Below, in pieces: positions 19,806 through 30,009 of a DNA stretch of 64,000 nt. The translations under genes were made by a program, and so were the position numbers. The first letter of the stretch is position 1; the number at the start of each line of letters is the position of its first letter. The notes under the pieces are model-generated. The model had not been told where the DNA came from. It did not search any database and saw only the letters and a list, made by a program, of their open reading frames with translations. This DNA is from Tessaracoccus massiliensis (lineage in GTDB: Bacteria > Actinomycetota > Actinomycetes > Propionibacteriales > Propionibacteriaceae). The DNA lies in contig NZ_LN623543.1 of NCBI RefSeq assembly GCF_000826065.2, positions 536,144-600,143 on the forward strand, read 5' to 3'.

Positions 19806-20581
19806 GCACCGAACTGAACCACCTCGTCGTCGGCTCCGGGGAACACATAGTGGTTTTCCTGCACGGCCTCTTCGGGCAGGGCAAGAACTTCGGGTCCATC
19901 GCCACCGCGTTGAGCGACATCGCCACCTGCTACCTGGTGGACCTGCCCAACCACGGCCGCTCCCCCTGGACGGAGACGTTCTCCCTGGACAACCAGGCCG
20001 CCGAGGTGGCCGAGTGGCTCTACCAGACGTTCGACCACCCCGTCACGCTCATCGGCCACTCGCTGGGCGGCAAGATCGCCATGCGCGTCGCGCTCCAGGC
20101 GCCGGAGCTCATCGAGAAGCTGATGATCGTCGACATCTCACCTGCCAGGAACGTGGAGGCCGCCCAGTTCGTCAACCTGGTGGCGGCGCTGCGCACCTTG
20201 GACCTCGAGGAGATCCGCAGCCGCACCCAGGCAGACGACGAACTCGACGAGCTCATCCCGGACAAGACCGTGCGCCGGTTCCTGCTGCAGAACCTCCACC
20301 ACAAGGGCGACGTGTGGTTCTGGCTGCCCAATCTGGACCTGCTGGCCGATTCACTCCACGACATCGGGGGGTGGCCGCCCATCGAGGGCGAGTTCGACGG
20401 CCCTGTGGTGTGGGTGGCCGGTGGGCGTTCCCCCTACATCCAGCCGGACCATGTCGAGCCGATGCGTCGGCTCTTCCCCCGGATGCGCCAGGTGACGCTG
20501 AAGAATGCGGCCCACTGGGTCCACGCCGACGAGCCGGAGGGTTTCATCCGCATCGTGCGTCTCCTCCTCAGCGATGACTGA
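19802..20581 (+). CDS. Alpha/beta hydrolase (YbfF-like esterase)
   Basis: A 259-residue hydrolase. HGLFGQGKNF is the oxyanion-hole region near residue 23, GHSLGGK holds the nucleophilic Ser at about residue 84, and NAAHWVHADEPEGF the catalytic His near 240. The combination HGLFG..NW/NF plus GHSLGGK resembles E. coli YbfF, a broad acyl esterase. ATG 19802 overlaps the preceding stop. The downstream broken membrane gene starts inside this gene's last codons, so both were once co-expressed. Confidence 0.85.
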   Translation: MSTELNHLVVGSGEHIVVFLHGLFGQGKNFGSIATALSDIATCYLVDLPNHGRSPWTETFSLDNQAAEVAEWLYQTFDHPVTLIGHSLGGKIAMRVALQAPELIEKLMIVDISPARNVEAAQFVNLVAALRTLDLEEIRSRTQADDELDELIPDKTVRRFLLQNLHHKGDVWFWLPNLDLLADSLHDIGGWPPIEGEFDGPVVWVAGGRSPYIQPDHVEPMRRLFPRMRQVTLKNAAHWVHADEPEGFIRIVRLLLSDD

Positions 20582-21215
20582 GCCGGCCGCGGCCCCCACG
20601 GTCTCCGGGGCCGTGCCGTGGTTCGTCCGATGGCTGCCCGGCTACCTCTGGGCGATGGCCCTCCTGTCGCTGGTGATCACGCTGCTGCCCGAGGGGGTGG
20701 TCACCCATGTGCTCGTCGAAGTGACGTCCTGGGTCAACCCGTATCCCAGCATCGACCTGGCATCCACGCTGTCGCTGGCGATGATGGCCGGGGCGGCGCA
20801 AGCGCATCGCCATGATCCTGATGAGCCTCGCCTCAGCACTCCTGCTGCTCCTCTAGGCCGTCGGCCTGACCGATGTCGTGATCTATGAAGCCACGGCGGC
20901 TTCCATCGGCGCGGTGGCGCTGATGGTCCAGGGCCTCACCTACGGCTTCAGCGGCAACCATATGGGGCAGTTGTTCAGCTGGTGACGATCGCTGCGGCCA
21001 CCGTCGGGCTGGCGCGCCGGCGGGGCTGGTTCCCCTGGGGCGCAGCCGCCGCCGTCGTCACCGTCCTCATCGTGGCCCTCATGCTGCTGACCGTCTGGTG
21101 GGATTCCGCAGTCGGTACCGGGCACCGGTCGTTCCAGTCCGCGCAGATCCTGTTGACGAGCGGCGCCATTGCTCTCCTCGCGCTCCTCCTGGATCCCCAC
21201 CCTGCGCATGGGTGA
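20574..21215 (+). pseudogene. Decayed multi-TM membrane protein (LysX/MprF-type N-terminal domain)
   Basis: Three frames must be joined to read it. ATG 20574 opens VPWFVRWLPGYLWAMALLSL and VTSWVNPYPSIDLASTLSL up to about 20799. There a frameshift leads into RRKRIAMILMSLASALLLLL, then an in-frame TAG (20854-20856) and AVGLTDVVIYEATAASIGAV. A further shift near 20980 leads to RRRGWFPWGAAAAVVTVLIV and a stop at 21213-21215. Six or so TM helices and the RKRIA loop recall the N-terminal membrane part of lysyl-phosphatidylglycerol synthase-type proteins (M. tuberculosis LysX). The catalytic DUF2156 domain is missing. Three independent lesions argue for real decay. Confidence 0.7.
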
Positions 21216-21340
21216 GGTCGTCCTCATCTCAGGCTGCGGGGGCACCGCCGGGGCCTGACCCACGCCCCGGCCCGCGGTGCCCCACCGTCGCCCTCACCGC
21301 GGCCCCGCATCCGTCGCCCAGGCTCGGCAGGGTCCTGCAG

Positions 21341-21453
21341 GAGTGCTGGGGCACCCCATCCACTGGCGCGAGGTGTCGGGCACCGGTCACCTGATGATGC
21401 TCGATCGGCCCGACGCGGTTGGTCGGCGCCGTTCGCGCGGCCCTTGACGGCTG
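21341..21453 (+). pseudogene. Possible C-terminal remnant of an alpha/beta hydrolase
   Basis: In one frame GHPIHWREVSGTGHLMMLDRPDAV can be read in two pieces (GHPIHWREVSGTGH, LMMLDRPDAV), and after a one-base shift VGAVRAALDG-stop. This looks like the catalytic-His end of an alpha/beta hydrolase (xxxGHLMMLDRPDAVxxAVRAAL). No upstream part is recognisable in 21216-21340. It lies beside the broken membrane gene and may belong to the same degraded locus. Confidence 0.4.
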
Positions 21454-21456
21454 ACG

Positions 21457-22131
21457 TCAGCCGAGCGAGACCGTGGTGATCTTGGCCTCGGCGATGGGCG
21501 AGGTCTGATCGCCCGCGTCCACGCCCTGCGCCGCGATCCCGCCCACCACATCGGTGCCGGCCTGATCCATCGTGCCGAAGATCGTGTAATCGGGATCCAG
21601 CGTCGAATCGGCGTAGACGAGGAAGAACTGGGAGCCGTTGGTGTCGGGCCCCGCGTTGGCCATCGCGACCGTGCCCGCAGGGTACGCCTCCTGGGGGCTC
21701 AGGTCCTCGATGGCCTCCAACTCGTCGGCGTAGCTGTAGCCGGGGCCGCCCATGCCGCTGGCGGACGGGTCGCCGCACTGCAGCACGAAGATGCCGTAAT
21801 CGGTCAAGCGGTGGCACACCGTGTCGTCGTAGTACCCCTGCTCCGCCAGCGAGACGAAGGAGTTGACCGTGCACGGCGCCTTGGCGCGATCCATGGTTAT
21901 CGTCACGTCGCCGGCCGTCAGGCCCAGCGTCACCGTCACCTCGCCCTGGGTCGGCACCCCCGCCGTGGGCGGGGCGTCCACGGCCTTGGCGGGCTCGCCG
22001 GCCGGCGGGTACTCACAGGTGGTGGTGTTCTCCGCCGTCACAGGCTCAGGGTTGGACTGGTTGGCGTCGCCACACGCGGACAGGGAGATCAGCGCCGCGG
22101 CGCTCAACAGGGCAAAGACTCGGATACGCAC
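21457..22131 (-). CDS. Cyclophilin-type peptidyl-prolyl isomerase, lipoprotein
   Basis: A 224-residue protein, GTG start at 22131 behind AAGGTGG. The signal peptide ends in a lipobox (ALISLSAC, Cys at about residue 20), so it is anchored to the outer face of the membrane. Residues about 65-220 form a cyclophilin fold: NSFVSLAEQGYYDDTVCHRLT, GTVAMANAGPDTNGSQFFLVY, YTIFGTMD. The active-site Arg of cyclophilins is present in CHRLT. It probably helps fold exported proteins. Divergent from the cobalamin adenosyltransferase gene, 27 bp between starts. Confidence 0.9.
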   Translation of the reverse strand: MRIRVFALLSAAALISLSACGDANQSNPEPVTAENTTTCEYPPAGEPAKAVDAPPTAGVPTQGEVTVTLGLTAGDVTITMDRAKAPCTVNSFVSLAEQGYYDDTVCHRLTDYGIFVLQCGDPSASGMGGPGYSYADELEAIEDLSPQEAYPAGTVAMANAGPDTNGSQFFLVYADSTLDPDYTIFGTMDQAGTDVVGGIAAQGVDAGDQTSPIAEAKITTVSLG

Positions 22132-22158
22132 CCACCCACCTTGGCATAGATTGGGACC

Positions 22159-22758
22159 ATGGTCACACTCTCGAAGATCTACACGCGCACCGGCGACGCC
22201 GGCTCCACCCGCCTGTCCGACAACTCCGAGGTCCGCAAGACGGACCGCCGTGTGGAGGCTTACGGTCACGTCGACGAGGCCAATTCCGCCGTCGGCCTTG
22301 CCGTCGCGCTCGGCGGCCTACCGGAGCGCGTGGTGGAGATGCTGGCGCTGGTACGCAACGAACTCTTCGACGTGGGCGCGGACATCTCCAATCCCCTCGA
22401 TCCGGATCCCAAGTGGCCGCCGCTGCGGATCGAGCAGGCCTCCATCGACCGGCTTGAGGCCTACTGCGACGAACTCCAGGAGGAGCTGCCGGTGCTGCGG
22501 AGCTTCATCTTGCCCGGCGGTACCCCCGGCGGCGCACAGCTCCACGTGGCCCGCACCATCGCCCGCCGCGCCGAACGCGCCGCCTGGGCTTGCGCCGAGG
22601 AGCACGGCATGGACACCGATGGTGGAGTGAACTCCCTGGCGATCACCTACCTCAACCGTCTCTCGGACCTGCTGTTCATCATGAGCCGGGCCACCAACGG
22701 CACCGAGCACGAGGTCCTCTGGGTGCCAGGCACCGACCGCGAGAAGCCCACCCAGTAG
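22159..22758 (+). CDS. ATP:cob(I)alamin adenosyltransferase, PduO type
   Basis: Forms adenosylcobalamin, cofactor of methylmalonyl-CoA mutase, and so links to the epimerase at 15.2 kb. The 199-residue protein has the family signatures KIYTRTGDAGSTRL (ATP loop, N-terminus), YGHVDEANSAVG, FILPGGTPGGAQLHVART and RRAERAAW, with the late NRLSDLLFIMSR. Rv1314c occupies the matching place in M. tuberculosis, next to the atp operon. The stop codon touches the first base of a dispersed repeat copy. No cobalamin riboswitch fits in the 27-bp upstream gap. Confidence 0.92.
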   Translation: MVTLSKIYTRTGDAGSTRLSDNSEVRKTDRRVEAYGHVDEANSAVGLAVALGGLPERVVEMLALVRNELFDVGADISNPLDPDPKWPPLRIEQASIDRLEAYCDELQEELPVLRSFILPGGTPGGAQLHVARTIARRAERAAWACAEEHGMDTDGGVNSLAITYLNRLSDLLFIMSRATNGTEHEVLWVPGTDREKPTQ

Positions 22759-22860
22759 GTCCCTGAGCATCGCGCCCCGCCCGACGCTTGTGCTGAGCAT
22801 GTCCCAGCGCGAAGCGCCGGACAGGTGGAAGTAAAGGGCCCCCGCAGCCGATCTGTCACC
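22758..22860 (+). repeat. Long dispersed repeat, copy A
   Basis: About 103 bp starting GGTCCCTGAGC at the adenosyltransferase stop, with internal GACGCTTGTGCTGAGC, a TGTCC-CAGCGCGAAGCGC-GGACA stem-loop and the tail CCCGCAGCCGATCTGTCACC. A second copy with about 15% differences lies at 35808-35911. Confidence 0.88.
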
Positions 22861-23394
22861 TGTTCCACAGCGGGCAGGTTCCGCCGAGATCGGGGAAAGA
22901 AGGGCGCTCGCTCACTGGTCCTCCTCGTGGGCGACGTCGCCGTTGACGCGGGTCGGTTTGCGCTCGAACTCGCGCCCTTCATTCCCCGACCCCGGCTTTG
23001 CCCTGTCGGGTTGCCCGTCGTTGCGGCCGACACCGTTGGCGGCCTTGTTGCCGGAGCGTCCGGTGTCGGGGTGCGTTGCTGTCACGCGGCGTTGTCGGGC
23101 AACTAGGGACCTGGGTTCGGGTTGAGGCCGGAGAAGCACTTGCATACCCCCGACCCCGGCCACTCCTTCACGCTTGGGGCAGCGGGCTGGTCCTGACGCT
23201 GGTTGAGCCGGTCGCCCCCGAGGGACGAGGGGCGCGACCGTGTCGAAACCCCCGCAGCCGATCTGTCACCAGACCCACGAGGGCGGGCCAGAAGGATGCT
23301 GTCCGGCTTAGGTGAAGAGTTTGGTACCGACTACGGTACGAAACCCTTCAGTTAAGACCAGGACGGCTGATCAGCGGCCACGCTCAGGGGCCAG
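22861..23394. other. Non-coding stretch between repeat copy A and the DUF2550 gene
   Basis: No gene can be supported. A minus-strand ORF of 83 codons (22912-23163) encodes a hydrophilic Gly/Asn/Asp/Arg-rich peptide with no recognisable family and no ribosome site. The stretch contains a second repeat type at 23201-23270. The final 60 bases are the downstream flank of the DUF2550 gene. Confidence 0.5.
23201..23270 (+). repeat. Dispersed repeat, GGTTGAGCC...GTGTCGAAACCCC type with the common tail
   Basis: Starts GGTTGAGCC, holds a CGGTCGC...GCGACCG stem, then GTGTCGAAACC and the tail CCCGCAGCCGATCTGTCACC. The tail is identical to that of copy A although the head differs, so two head types share one tail. 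Confidence 0.8.
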
Positions 23395-23853
23395 CTAGGC
23401 GGGGGTGTCGGCGCTGCTCGGGAAGTAGTGCGATCCGGGCGGGGCTGACTCCAGCCAGCTCATCAGCGCGAGCACCTGGTCGCGGTCCATCGACAGCGAC
23501 GAGGTCGCGCCCGAGGCGCGGTCGCGCAGCGTGACGATCATGGAGTCCTCGAACAACGCGATCGCTTCGAGGCCGGCCGGCTGACGCTGATGCACGTACG
23601 TGGTGCCCACGCGGGGAAAGACCTTCTTCGGGCGCAGACTCAACGAGAAGGAGCGGAACCACTCCAGGTTCTCACCACGGAACCGCGCCATGCCCAGCAC
23701 CCACCCCGAGCCGGGGGTGACCTCACTGATCCGGTACGCGCAATCGAAAAGGCCGCCCTGGCCGGTGAGCCAGCGGCGGCGGAGATAGAGGAGGATGAAG
23801 GGCAGCAGGACGAACGCGATCACGATCAGTGCCGTGACGATGATCTCCCACAT
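23395..23853 (-). CDS. DUF2550 family membrane-anchored protein
   Basis: A 152-residue protein with one N-terminal TM helix (IIVTALIVIAFVLLPFILLY, about residues 3-25) and a soluble beta-rich rest (CAYRISEVTPGSGWVLGMARF, SLSLRPKKVFPR). Genes of this family follow atpC in many actinobacteria (Rv1312 in M. tuberculosis), which matches the position here, 82 bp after atpC. Function unknown. The C-terminus ends with a short Ser/Pro tail. Confidence 0.82.
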   Translation of the reverse strand: MWEIIVTALIVIAFVLLPFILLYLRRRWLTGQGGLFDCAYRISEVTPGSGWVLGMARFRGENLEWFRSFSLSLRPKKVFPRVGTTYVHQRQPAGLEAIALFEDSMIVTLRDRASGATSSLSMDRDQVLALMSWLESAPPGSHYFPSSADTPA

Positions 23854-23887
23854 CTATGCTCTTCCTCTCCCGCGGTCCCGGATATGC

Positions 23888-23924
23888 GCTCAGGGCAGCC
23901 CCCCGATGGAGGGCCGCCCTGAGC
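23888..23924 (-). terminator. Hairpin between atpC and the DUF2550 gene
   Basis: GCTCAGGGC and GCCCTGAGC form a perfect 9-bp outer stem, with a CCCCC/GGAGGG inner part. It lies 11 bp after the atpC stop. There is no T-tract, so it could attenuate rather than end transcription into the downstream gene. Confidence 0.5.
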
Positions 23925-23935
23925 CGTTGGTTCTT

Positions 23936-24346
23936 CTAGTTACTGGCCGCGCGTTCGCCTGCGCGAACCTGGGCCTTCAACATCTTCAGACGATGGATCT
24001 CCGCATCGTCGGCATGCCCCTGCTGCGCCTTCTGGACCAGCGGAGCCAGTTCCTTCTGCGCCTCCTCGAGACTGACCTCCTTGCCCAGCTCAGCGAACTG
24101 GGCGAGCAGCGAGACGTGATCGTGCGCCACCGAGATGAACCCGCCGTCGACCATCAGCGATTCGCTGGTGCCCTCCGCGGTGACGATCTCGACCATCGAC
24201 GGCTGCAGCACTGCGAGCAGCGGCTCATGTCCGGGCAGGATGCCGATGTCGCCCTCGACGGTGCGCGCGATGATGTTGACGGCGTCGCCGGACCAGACCA
24301 CGCGGTCAGCCGAGACGACCTCGACGTGCAGCGGTGAGCGGTCCAT
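23936..24346 (-). CDS. atpC: ATP synthase F1 subunit epsilon
   Basis: Central-stalk subunit coupling rotation to catalysis and inhibiting ATP hydrolysis. The 136-residue protein opens PLHVEVVSADRVVWSGDA and contains EGDIGILPGHEPLLAVL and GGFISVAHDHVSLLA (beta sandwich, residues 1-85), then a two-helix C-terminal domain (VSLEEAQKELAPLVQKAQ). Last gene of the atp operon, 3 bp after atpD. Confidence 0.95.
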   Translation of the reverse strand: MDRSPLHVEVVSADRVVWSGDAVNIIARTVEGDIGILPGHEPLLAVLQPSMVEIVTAEGTSESLMVDGGFISVAHDHVSLLAQFAELGKEVSLEEAQKELAPLVQKAQQGHADDAEIHRLKMLKAQVRAGERAASN

Positions 24347-24349
24347 GGA

Positions 24350-25804
<1,455 letters not shown>

Positions 25805-25809
25805 TTACC

Positions 25810-26721
25810 TCATTCGTTTCCGGCTGATTCGGCCAGCGCAGAGGCGCCGCCGACGATTTCAGTGATTTCCTGTGTGATGCCCGCCTGGCGAGCCTGGTTC
25901 TCCGCGCGGGTGAGCTTCTCGATGAGATCCTGCGCGTTGTCGGTGGCCGACTTCATGGCGCTCTGACGGCTGGCCAACTCGGAGGCGGCCGACTGCAGCA
26001 GAGCAGTATGTACGCGGTTGGCGACGAACATCGGCAGCAGCGTGTCGAGCACCGTCGTCGCGTCGGGCTCGAAGGCATAGAACGGGTTCAGCTCGCCGTC
26101 GTCGTCATCGTCATCTTCAGCATCCTCCACCACGAGCGGCAGCAGCCGCACCGCGATGGCGTTCTGCGTCATCATCGAGACGAATCGCGTGCCGACGATG
26201 TGGAGTTCGTCGACGCCACCCTCCTCGTAGGGCATCAGGAAGCGCTCCAACAGAACGTCGGAGATCTCCTTGGCGTGCGCGTAGGTGGGGCGATCGGAGA
26301 ATCCGGTCCACGACTGCTCGATGTGGCGGTTGCGGAAATCGAAGTACGCCACACCCTTGTTGCCGGTGATGTACTGGATGTTCTCCTGGCCCTGCTGCGT
26401 GATCCTCGCGTGCAGCTGCTCGGCCGCCTTGATGGCGTTGGCCGAGTAGGCACCCGCGAGGCCGCGGTCTGAGGTGATCAGCAACATCGCCGAGCGGCGG
26501 GGCTTGTCCACGGCGCGCAGCAGCGGGTGATCGATGTCGTGCGCGCTGGCCAGTGCGGAGACCGCCTTGGTCAGTTCGCGCGTGTACGGGGCCGCGGAGC
26601 GCGCCGCCTGCTGCGCCTTGACGACGCGGCTGGCGGCGATCAGCTCCATGGCTCGGGTGATCTTCTTGGTCGTCGAGACAGACCGACGACGCTGGCGAAG
26701 CTCACGCAGACTCGATGCCAT
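25810..26721 (-). CDS. atpG: ATP synthase F1 subunit gamma
   Basis: Rotor shaft subunit, 303 residues. N-terminal helix SSLRELRQRRRSVSTTKKITRAMELIAAS and C-terminal helix SRQSAMKSATDNAQDLIEKL (each quoted in part) form the coiled coil inside the hexamer; ITSDRGLAGAYSANAIK is the conserved middle segment. An acidic loop (EDAEDDDDDDGE, about residues 200-211) replaces the short loop of other bacteria; actinobacterial gamma subunits often carry an insertion here. 6 bp after atpA. Confidence 0.96.
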   Translation of the reverse strand: MASSLRELRQRRRSVSTTKKITRAMELIAASRVVKAQQAARSAAPYTRELTKAVSALASAHDIDHPLLRAVDKPRRSAMLLITSDRGLAGAYSANAIKAAEQLHARITQQGQENIQYITGNKGVAYFDFRNRHIEQSWTGFSDRPTYAHAKEISDVLLERFLMPYEEGGVDELHIVGTRFVSMMTQNAIAVRLLPLVVEDAEDDDDDDGELNPFYAFEPDATTVLDTLLPMFVANRVHTALLQSAASELASRQSAMKSATDNAQDLIEKLTRAENQARQAGITQEITEIVGGASALAESAGNE

Positions 26722-26727
26722 CGTCGA

Positions 26728-28365
26728 TCAGCCCCGCTTCTGGCGAGCGATCTTCGTCTGGTCGATGTCCTCGTCCTCGAGCGGCTTGTGCTCCTCGCGG
26801 CCGACGAGCAGCGTGCCCTCGGACGTGCGGAAGACCTTCTTGAACTCGGCGATCGCAGCGACGGTGGCTTGCTTGCGGTCGTCACCGAACTGGAAGTCGC
26901 TGGCGATGTCGGTCAGGACGGAGGTGTTGTGCCGCAGGTAGTCGAGCAGTTCCTGCTCGAAGCGCAGCACATCGTCGACGGGGACGTCGTCGAAGTGGCC
27001 CTCAATGCCGGACCACACGCTGACGACCTGGTCCTCCACCGGGTACGGCGCGTACTGGCCCTGGCGCAGCAGCTCCGTGAGGCGGGCGCCTCGGTCGAGC
27101 TGGCGACGGGTGGTGGCGTCGAGATCCGAGGCGAACATGGCGAAGGCCTGCATGTCGCGGTACTGGGCCAGGCTCAGCTTCAGCGAACCGGAGACCTGCT
27201 TCATGGCCTTGACCTGGGCGGCGCCACCGACTCGGGACACGGACACGCCGACGTCGACGGCGGGGCGCTGGTTCGCGTTGAACAGATCAGACTGGAGGAA
27301 GATCTGGCCGTCGGTGATCGAGATCACGTTGGTGGGGATGTAGGCCGAGACGTCGTTGGCCTTCGTCTCGATGATGGGCAGGCCGGTCATCGAGCCGCCA
27401 CCCAGCTCGTCGGAGAGCTTCGCGCAGCGCTCCAGCAGGCGGGAGTGGAGGTAGAAGACGTCACCGGGGTACGCCTCACGGCCCGGGGGACGACGCAGCA
27501 GCAGCGACATGGCGCGGTACGCCTCGGCCTGCTTGGTCAGGTCGTCGAACACGATGAGCACGTGGTTGCCCTGGTACATCCAGTGCTGACCGATGGCCGA
27601 GCCGGAGTAGGGGGCGATGTACTTGAAGCCCGCGGGATCCGAAGCGGGCGCGTGCACGATGGTGGTGTACTCCATCGCACCGGCTGCCTCGAGGGTGCCG
27701 CGCACCTCGGCGATGGTGGAACCCTTCTGACCGATGGCGACGTAGATGCAGCGGACCTGCTTCTTCTTGTCGCCCGATTCCCAGTTGGTCTTCTGGTTGA
27801 TGATCGTGTCGATCGCGATGGCCGTCTTACCGGTCTTGCGGTCACCGATGATCAGCTGGCGCTGGCCACGGCCGATCGGGATCATCGCGTCGATCGACTT
27901 CAGACCGGTCTGGAGCGGCTCGCGCACCTCCTGGCGGTCCATGACGCCGGCGGCCTGCAGTTCGAGGGCACGGCGGCCCTCGATGCCGGTGATCTCGCCG
28001 AGACCGTCGATGGGGTTGCCCATGGCGTCGACGACGCGGCCGAGGTAGCCGTCGCCGACGGGGACCGAGAGGACGTCGCCCGTGCCGTGCACGGTGGAGC
28101 CCTCGTCGATGCCCTCGGACTCGCCGAGGACGACGACGCCGATCTCACGCTCGTCCAGGTTCAGTGCGATACCCAGGGTGCCGTTCTCGAACTGGAGCAG
28201 TTCGTTGGCCATCGCCGAGGGGAGACCCTCGACGCGGGCGATGCCGTCACCTGAGGACACGACCGTGCCGACTTCGGTGCGGCCGGCAGCTTGGGGCTCG
28301 TACGACTGGACGAAGTCGTCCAGTGCGCTGCGGATCTCATCCGGACTGATGGTGAGTTCAGCCAT
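26728..28365 (-). CDS. atpA: ATP synthase F1 subunit alpha
   Basis: Non-catalytic nucleotide-binding subunit, 545 residues. Starts [22 protein letters not shown]-loop [15 protein letters not shown] at about 170-184; [21 protein letters not shown] and [16 protein letters not shown] are diagnostic. The C-terminal tail after about residue 515 ([17 protein letters not shown]) is longer than in E. coli, as in other actinobacteria where this tail limits ATP hydrolysis. 23 bp after atpH. Confidence 0.97.
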   Translation of the reverse strand: MAELTISPDEIRSALDDFVQSYEPQAAGRTEVGTVVSSGDGIARVEGLPSAMANELLQFENGTLGIALNLDEREIGVVVLGESEGIDEGSTVHGTGDVLSVPVGDGYLGRVVDAMGNPIDGLGEITGIEGRRALELQAAGVMDRQEVREPLQTGLKSIDAMIPIGRGQRQLIIGDRKTGKTAIAIDTIINQKTNWESGDKKKQVRCIYVAIGQKGSTIAEVRGTLEAAGAMEYTTIVHAPASDPAGFKYIAPYSGSAIGQHWMYQGNHVLIVFDDLTKQAEAYRAMSLLLRRPPGREAYPGDVFYLHSRLLERCAKLSDELGGGSMTGLPIIETKANDVSAYIPTNVISITDGQIFLQSDLFNANQRPAVDVGVSVSRVGGAAQVKAMKQVSGSLKLSLAQYRDMQAFAMFASDLDATTRRQLDRGARLTELLRQGQYAPYPVEDQVVSVWSGIEGHFDDVPVDDVLRFEQELLDYLRHNTSVLTDIASDFQFGDDRKQATVAAIAEFKKVFRTSEGTLLVGREEHKPLEDEDIDQTKIARQKRG

Positions 28366-28388
28366 GTCGTCCTACTCTTTCTAGGGGT

Positions 28389-29186
28389 TCAGAGGTGGGT
28401 GAGCTGCCGGCGAGCATCTTCGAGCCGCGCAGCAACTGTTGATTCGATTACGTCATCGCCGATGACCACGCTCATGCCTCCCAGCACGGCGGGGTCGACC
28501 TCGATCTGCAGGCTGACGGGACCGCCCACCTGCTTCTCCAGAGCGGACTTCAGGCGGGTGAGGCGTGCCTCGTCGAGCGGACGCGCGACGGTGACCAGGG
28601 CGATCTTCTCGCCCGCGATCTCCGCGCCCATCTCCGCATACGACTTCGCCGTGAGGGCGAACGTGCGCCGGCGGGCCTTCACGGCGCGCGATGCGAGCGA
28701 CGCGGTGACCGGGTGGACCTTGCCGGAGATCAGGCGGGCAACCAGTGCCCGCTTGCCGTCGACCGGGTACTTGCCGTCACGCAGGGCACCTGCCAGTGCG
28801 CGGTCATGGTCAACCGTGCTGGCCAGCTGGTACAGCTCCTCATTGACCTCGTCGATCCGACCGTCGCGCTGCGCGCTCTTGAGCGCGAGGCGGATGCCCT
28901 GCCGCTCAAGGCCGGTGACCAGGCGGTTGCCGCTGCGCCACGGGGTCTGCACCACCGCGGACAGGACGGCCAGAGCCGCGGGCGAGATCTTGCCGCCGAA
29001 CAGACGCTCGGCGAGCTGTGCCCGGTTGGCGTCCGAGGCGGACGGATCCGAGAGGCTTCGACGCAGCGTCGGCTGACCGTCGAGCACATCGACGACGGCG
29101 AACAACTCGTCCGCGATGGTGGCATCTGTGGCGATGCCGTCCACCGTGGTGTCGAGCGCAGCGTATGCAGCGTCGCGGGCCGTCAT
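28389..29186 (-). CDS. atpH: ATP synthase subunit delta
   Basis: Peripheral-stalk connector, 265 residues, longer than the about 177 of E. coli because an N-terminal segment of about 90 residues precedes the OSCP core. The core starts near FGGKISPAALAVLSAVVQ and ends SLQIEVDPAVLGGMSVVIGD, EDARRQL. In mycobacteria atpF-atpH is fused; here they are separate, with the atpH ATG overlapping the atpF stop (ATGA). Confidence 0.92.
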   Translation of the reverse strand: MTARDAAYAALDTTVDGIATDATIADELFAVVDVLDGQPTLRRSLSDPSASDANRAQLAERLFGGKISPAALAVLSAVVQTPWRSGNRLVTGLERQGIRLALKSAQRDGRIDEVNEELYQLASTVDHDRALAGALRDGKYPVDGKRALVARLISGKVHPVTASLASRAVKARRRTFALTAKSYAEMGAEIAGEKIALVTVARPLDEARLTRLKSALEKQVGGPVSLQIEVDPAVLGGMSVVIGDDVIESTVAARLEDARRQLTHL

Positions 29187-29722
29187 CGGTCTGCGCCTGC
29201 CGTCTCGAGCTCAGCGAGGAAGCGATCGATGGTGCGCATGGCGCGCTCGTCGTCCGACAGTGATTCGCCGACGATCTTGCCCGCGAGGGTGGTGGCCATG
29301 CCGCCGACCTCACCGCGCAGATCGTGCACCAGCTGGGAGCGCTCCGCCTCGAGCTGCGCACGGCCCGATTCCAGAATCCGCTGGGATTCCTTCGTGGCCT
29401 TGTCGCGGGCCTCAGCGAGGATCGTCGCCGACTGATTCTTGGCGTCCTCACGGATGCGGGCGGCTTCTTCACGGGCAGCGTTGAGCTGATCGTTGTACTC
29501 AGCGAGCGCAGCCTCGGCCTTGGCCTCAGCTTCCGCGGCACGCTGCATGCCGCCTTCGATCCGGCTGGAGCGCTCTTCATACATCTTCTCGAAGGCCGGT
29601 ACGACGACCTTCCACATGATGAAGAAGATCACCAGCATCAGGAGGACACCGGCGATGACCTCTGACCAGTAGTGGGGCGCAAGGGGTCCGAGGAGGTCCT
29701 GCGCCCCTTCCAAGGGGACCAC
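29183..29722 (-). CDS. atpF: ATP synthase F0 subunit b
   Basis: Peripheral-stalk subunit, 179 residues. One TM helix (VIAGVLLMLVIFFIMWKVVV, about 21-41) is followed by a long charged coiled coil (RIEGGMQRAAEAEAKAEAAL to about 170). GTG start at 29722, 8 bp after atpE. Dimerises and binds AtpH at its C-terminus, which overlaps the atpH start. Confidence 0.94.
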   Translation of the reverse strand: MVPLEGAQDLLGPLAPHYWSEVIAGVLLMLVIFFIMWKVVVPAFEKMYEERSSRIEGGMQRAAEAEAKAEAALAEYNDQLNAAREEAARIREDAKNQSATILAEARDKATKESQRILESGRAQLEAERSQLVHDLRGEVGGMATTLAGKIVGESLSDDERAMRTIDRFLAELETAGADR

Positions 29723-29730
29723 AGGGGGCC

Positions 29731-29955
29731 TCAGAGAACGAACGCGAGGGCGATGGCGATGATGGCCAGGGCCTCAACCACGGCGAAGCCGATGAACGCG
29801 GTGCTCATCATGGCGCCACGGGCCTCAGGCTGACGCGCGGTGCCGTTGATCACCGACGCGAAGATCCAGGCAACACCGAGGGCCGGCGCGATCGTCGCGA
29901 TCGCGTAGCCGATCATGTTGATGTTGCCGCTGATGCTGATTTCGAGGAGTTCCAT
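29731..29955 (-). CDS. atpE: ATP synthase F0 subunit c
   Basis: Proteolipid ring subunit, 74 residues, two TM helices. Helix 1 covers about 12-36 (GYAIATIAPALGVAWIFASV), the polar loop is ARQPEAR and helix 2 about 50-74 with the ion-carrying carboxylate Glu61 (GFAVVEALAIIAIALAFVL). No set of extra polar ligands typical of Na+ rings is seen, so proton coupling is likely. The gap of about 50 bp to atpB and a good AGGAAA site fit strong translation. Confidence 0.96.
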   Translation of the reverse strand: MELLEISISGNINMIGYAIATIAPALGVAWIFASVINGTARQPEARGAMMSTAFIGFAVVEALAIIAIALAFVL

Positions 29956-30009
29956 TGTTTTCCTTTCGGATGGCTACCTAGGCGGTCGACCTAGACAGTC
30001 TGTTGGGGC

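Noticed and set aside
22131-22159. Cobalamin riboswitch before the adenosyltransferase
   Set aside because: Only 27 bp between divergent starts, too short for the aptamer.
22912-23163. 83-codon hydrophilic minus-strand ORF
   Set aside because: No ribosome site, no family and overlapped by repeats; kept only as a note.
26527-28254. 575-codon plus-strand ORF opposite atpA/atpG
   Set aside because: Antisense shadow; no ribosome site and low-complexity translation.
28389-29722. Fused atpF-atpH as in mycobacteria
   Set aside because: Separate frames with an ATGA overlap; two complete genes.
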